NCBI GenBank assembly: GCA_038123735.1
Contig: JAYPAP010000073.1
Location: 1 to 17,313, forward strand
DNA: 17,313 nucleotides
Origin: REDI01 sp038123735
GTDB lineage: Bacteria; Myxococcota_A; UBA796; GCA-2862545
Direction: 5' to 3'
Of the stretch, positions 14,642-17,313 are shown piece by piece. A program made the translations under genes and the position numbers. The notes under the pieces were generated by a model. That model made no database searches. It had not been told where the DNA came from and saw only the letters and a list, made by a program, of their open reading frames with translations. The first letter of the stretch is position 1. Each line of letters opens with the position of its first letter.

Positions 14642-15055
14642 ATGCCCTCGATCGCCAAGTCCATCATCCTCTCTATCGCCCAATGGGGCGGAGCATTGGC
14701 GATCTCCGTACCCGCATTTTTTATGCTCAGCTGGGCATCCGCCTTGGCGCCTATCGTCGGCTTTCTCGCGGGAACCCTCGCCTTCTTTGTCCTATTCCGA
14801 TCGGGGAGACCTCTCCGGCGCGAGGAGGTTCGTACGCTCTCTACCCACGCCGGATTGGTCTCACTCATCGTCGGCGCGGTCGCCTACAGCGCCGCATATT
14901 TCACCTGGCGAGATGCCTTTGAGTTTGAGCCCAGTCGCCTATTCCTGATCGCCCCGAGTGTCGGCTTCATGCTCGCCCTGCTCAACGGTGCCATCACCCT
15001 GATGTGTGGGGATGTTTGGGCGACAGTCGCCCAGTCTGATGGTTTGGATGGCTAG
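14642..15055 (+). CDS. Small four-helix integral membrane protein, function unknown
   Basis: The product has 137 residues with four hydrophobic segments: IILSIAQWGGALAISVPAFF, APIVGFLAGTLAFFVLF, LVSLIVGAVAYSAAYF and FLIAPSVGFMLALLNGAIT. A basic loop (RSGRPLRREEVR) joins helices two and three and would face the cytoplasm by the positive-inside rule. No family is recognised. ATG 14642 is preferred to GTG 14603, because the intervening peptide (SPRRTRYPIIRH) does not look like part of the protein. It is divergent from the DUF1415 gene, with 66 bases between starts, and is 72 bases upstream of the amidase gene. Confidence 0.7.
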   Translation: MPSIAKSIILSIAQWGGALAISVPAFFMLSWASALAPIVGFLAGTLAFFVLFRSGRPLRREEVRTLSTHAGLVSLIVGAVAYSAAYFTWRDAFEFEPSRLFLIAPSVGFMLALLNGAITLMCGDVWATVAQSDGLDG

Positions 15056-15127
15056 CCAGGGGAATGCCCTTGCCAAGCGCGTTCAAAGAAGGGAGACTGA
15101 AGGACGACCTCCGAATCAGAGGGACTC

Positions 15128-16813
15128 TTGCCATATTCCCCCAAAGTTGTGATTGCCCCAAGACTTGCTGGCGCTGGACTCCGTGCCTTCGCCACCTTGA
15201 TGGAGCAGCCCGTCTCCGGCCTCGTCGTGCGAGACACGCTGCTGCGCCAGCTCGGGCTGGATGCCTTCCGACAAGTCGACGTCTCTCATGCGTCAACGGA
15301 CCCCGGACCACTACCGGCAGATGCGAGAGCATTGCCCGATAAAGACCAGCCCGATGCTTGGCAGGTCCTCCAAGAAAATCCAACCCCATGCCGAGGTCAG
15401 GCACCTCCATCTATCGCCGGCATTCGGCGCGCGTTTCTCGATGGGGTAGTCGATCCGGTACATCTGACGGAACGGTTCTTACGGCAATGGCAATCGTCTG
15501 AGGCCGATAAACCGCGAATGTCGCTATTCATTCACCTCAATGAAGCGGATATTCTCAACCAAGCGAACGCCTCAAAAGCCAGGTATGCAGCCGGCGAGTC
15601 CCTTGGGCCCCTGGATGGCGTCCTCGTCGCAGTCAAGGATGAACTCGACCAAGTCCCCTACCCCACCACCGCCGGGACCTCGATCCACCTCACCCCCGCA
15701 CAGTCGGATTCCACTGCGGTGGCTCGTCTGCGTGCATCGGGGGCGATCCTGGTTGGCAAGCTGAATATGCATGAGCTTGGCAGCGGGATCACCGGCATCA
15801 ACCCACACTATGGCACCCCTCGAAATCCCTTTGATCCCACGCGGGTGTGCGGCGGTAGTAGCAGTGGTTCCGGTGCCATCGTCGCATGTCAGATGGTGCC
15901 TCTGTCCATCGCATGCGATGCCGGCGGAAGTATCCGGATGCCCGCCGCATTGACTGGTAATGTCGGCCTGAAAGCTACCAAGGGAAGGATCTCCAATGCT
16001 GGCGCTGCCGACTTGGTCTGGACCACGGCCCATGTGGGCCCCATCGGCGCTACGATCGATGAGGTGGCTGCAGCATACCTAACGATTGCCGGCCCTGACC
16101 CTCGAGATCCCAACACCTTGCACCAACCGCCAGTCCACTTGAAGGATTGGGCTCGGCAAGACATGAAAGGGCTGACCCTCGGCGTGTATCGAGACTGGTT
16201 TGAAGCGGCTGATCCTGAGATTGTCGCCATGTGTCAGGCCCAGTTGCGGCGATTTGAGGTGTTGGGGGCCGAGGTCCGAGAGATCACCCTGCCCGACCTC
16301 GATGAACTGCAGATGGCCCACCTGGTGCTGATCGCCGTGGAAGCGGCCGCATCCCAAAATGGATACTATGACTCCGACCCACGCAAATACGGCCATGAAT
16401 CCCGGATGACCATCTCGCTCGCGCGGGGACTCCGAGCCACGGACTATGTTCACGCGCTTCGAGTGCGCCACCGCATGATCGGGCGCTGGCTCAACGCCAC
16501 CGCAGGTCTTGATGCCGTCATCACCCCGGCCACTGGCATGGTCGCTCCCCCACTACACGCCGATGCCGTGGACCTTGGGGAATCCGATATGGCCCTCGCC
16601 GCCTCGATGATGCGCTTCATGCCACCAGGCAATTTATTGGGTTTCCCCGCCATCAGTTTCCCGATCGGGTATAACGAAAACGGTCTCCCAGTCGCGATGC
16701 AGGCGCTCGGCCGGCCGTGGATGGAGCATGCGCTGCTGCGGATCGCCCGGGTCGCAGGTGCTGAGGTCCCGCGGCGCACGCCAAAGCGACTCTATCGGGT
16801 GGGTCCGAGCTAA
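15128..16813 (+). CDS. Amidase signature family enzyme (GatA/FAAH-like hydrolase)
   Basis: This protein of about 561 residues hydrolyses amide bonds. The Ser-cisSer-Lys triad is intact: K170 in VAVKDE, cis-Ser S244 in CGGSSSGSGA, and nucleophile S268 in DAGGSIRMP. The S244-S268 spacing of 24 matches the family. The usual C-terminal part (NLLGFPAISFPIGY...GLPVAMQALG) is present. No gatB or gatC is nearby, so tRNA amidotransferase function is unlikely and a stand-alone amidase is favoured. The N-terminal 90 or so residues before the first amidase helix (residues about 95-120) are an extension with no recognised fold. The start is a TTG (15128) just after AGAGGGACTC; an in-frame stop at 15098 limits any earlier start, and ATG 15200 is the alternative. 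Its stop overlaps the convergent gene by 4 bases. Confidence 0.92.
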   Translation: MPYSPKVVIAPRLAGAGLRAFATLMEQPVSGLVVRDTLLRQLGLDAFRQVDVSHASTDPGPLPADARALPDKDQPDAWQVLQENPTPCRGQAPPSIAGIRRAFLDGVVDPVHLTERFLRQWQSSEADKPRMSLFIHLNEADILNQANASKARYAAGESLGPLDGVLVAVKDELDQVPYPTTAGTSIHLTPAQSDSTAVARLRASGAILVGKLNMHELGSGITGINPHYGTPRNPFDPTRVCGGSSSGSGAIVACQMVPLSIACDAGGSIRMPAALTGNVGLKATKGRISNAGAADLVWTTAHVGPIGATIDEVAAAYLTIAGPDPRDPNTLHQPPVHLKDWARQDMKGLTLGVYRDWFEAADPEIVAMCQAQLRRFEVLGAEVREITLPDLDELQMAHLVLIAVEAAASQNGYYDSDPRKYGHESRMTISLARGLRATDYVHALRVRHRMIGRWLNATAGLDAVITPATGMVAPPLHADAVDLGESDMALAASMMRFMPPGNLLGFPAISFPIGYNENGLPVAMQALGRPWMEHALLRIARVAGAEVPRRTPKRLYRVGPS

Positions 16814-17313
16814 AACGTGCTATCAAACTTCCATGTGACCACAAACGGAAGTTCGCCAGACGGCTCGGGAAATTCCACACTCCGAATCACTCTCAGCAGG
16901 CACCGCGATGCGGAAACCGGAACTTCGTTGGTGACCATCGCCGCCTGGACCGTGCCCTCGGCCCCAATCTCCAATCGGGTCTCCATGCTCCCGTCCTTTC
17001 CGAGTTGCCGGACGCAAGCACGGATGGGATCCACCGATTTTCGTAGCGCCGCTTCAACCTGAAATGCGGGTAAGCCGCTCCGCTTTTCACCGGAATCTAG
17101 TGATGCGAGCAATATCGACACCCCTTCCAGACGCCCCCCCATCCGAATCGGTGCCGCCGCCGGTGAGTCCCACGCGATGGACTCCCCAGTCTGCCCGCCA
17201 TTCCATGCGCCCAACGTCGGCAGCGCGCCAGCCTCTCGCACCTTGCCGATGGCTTGAAGGAGCACCCCACTCGGCATCGACGACTCCAGTCCCCGTACTG
17301 CGATGACCGGAGG
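16810..17313 (-). CDS. Protein with AgmX/PglI-like C-terminal domain, 5' end outside the window
   Basis: Only the C-terminal 160 or so residues are visible. The end resembles the C-terminal domain found in many myxobacterial AgmX/PglI-type gliding proteins. In order it shows a helix ending in CVRQ, strands METRLEIGAEGTVQAAMV, the cysteine helix SRCLLRVIRSVEFPEP and a final strand FVVTWKF. This resembles TonB-like periplasmic domains. The frame stays open from ATG 17277 to the window edge (PPVIAVRGLESS...), so the real start is probably outside. No signal peptide or membrane segment is seen in the visible part. The family assignment is by pattern only, and the role is unknown. Confidence 0.6.
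   Translation of the reverse strand, partial: PPVIAVRGLESSMPSGVLLQAIGKVREAGALPTLGAWNGGQTGESIAWDSPAAAPIRMGGRLEGVSILLASLDSGEKRSGLPAFQVEAALRKSVDPIRACVRQLGKDGSMETRLEIGAEGTVQAAMVTNEVPVSASRCLLRVIRSVEFPEPSGELPFVVTWKFDSTF

Noticed and set aside
14576..14683. Longer reading of the DUF1415 protein starting at 14683
   Set aside because: The extra 36 residues are Arg/Gly-rich and unlike the family, and AAGGAG directly precedes ATG 14575.

Overview
The window is a moderately GC-rich bacterial chromosome segment from a draft or metagenome assembly. It contains three scaffold gaps, each filled with exactly ten Ns (889-898, 10884-10893, 11358-11367). Large eukaryotic-like Ser/Thr kinases fused to ATPase/TPR modules, a Maf/DUF115 protein and a gene ending in an AgmX/PglI-like domain suggest a deltaproteobacterial relative (Myxococcota or Bradymonadota type). 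This is inferred from gene content only; no rRNA or other phylogenetic marker is present.

Region 1 (1-9828) is a tandem of three paralogous signalling genes on the + strand, separated by about 60-75 bp. Each begins with a short PknB-type kinase domain and ends with a TPR array, but the middle differs. The first (70-3341, interrupted by a gap) is kinase-STAND ATPase-TPR. The second (3415-7170) is kinase-OmpR type winged helix-STAND ATPase-TPR in one 1251-residue chain. The third (7228-9828) has lost the winged helix and the P-loop ATPase and keeps only the helical region that follows the ATPase, then TPRs. All three kinases keep the catalytic Lys, HRD and DFG residues.

Region 2 (9893-12800, + strand) holds a Maf/DUF115 family gene, broken into three reading frames by two gaps, and an extended SDR (dihydroflavonol reductase-like) gene. 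Both could be co-transcribed with region 1.

Region 3 (12804-14575, - strand) holds a zinc-dependent medium-chain alcohol dehydrogenase and a DUF1415 gene. Between them, in the leader of the dehydrogenase, lies a well-matched TPP (thiamine pyrophosphate) riboswitch aptamer on the - strand, followed by a hairpin that covers the dehydrogenase ribosome binding site. A TPP riboswitch in front of an alcohol dehydrogenase is unexpected.

Region 4 (14642-17313) holds a small four-helix membrane protein and an amidase-signature enzyme on the + strand, then the end of a - strand gene with an AgmX/PglI-like C-terminal domain that runs off the right edge.

No tRNA, rRNA, CRISPR array, insertion sequence or prophage gene was seen. 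No gene-free stretch exceeds 300 bases; the longest (13824-14020) contains the riboswitch.
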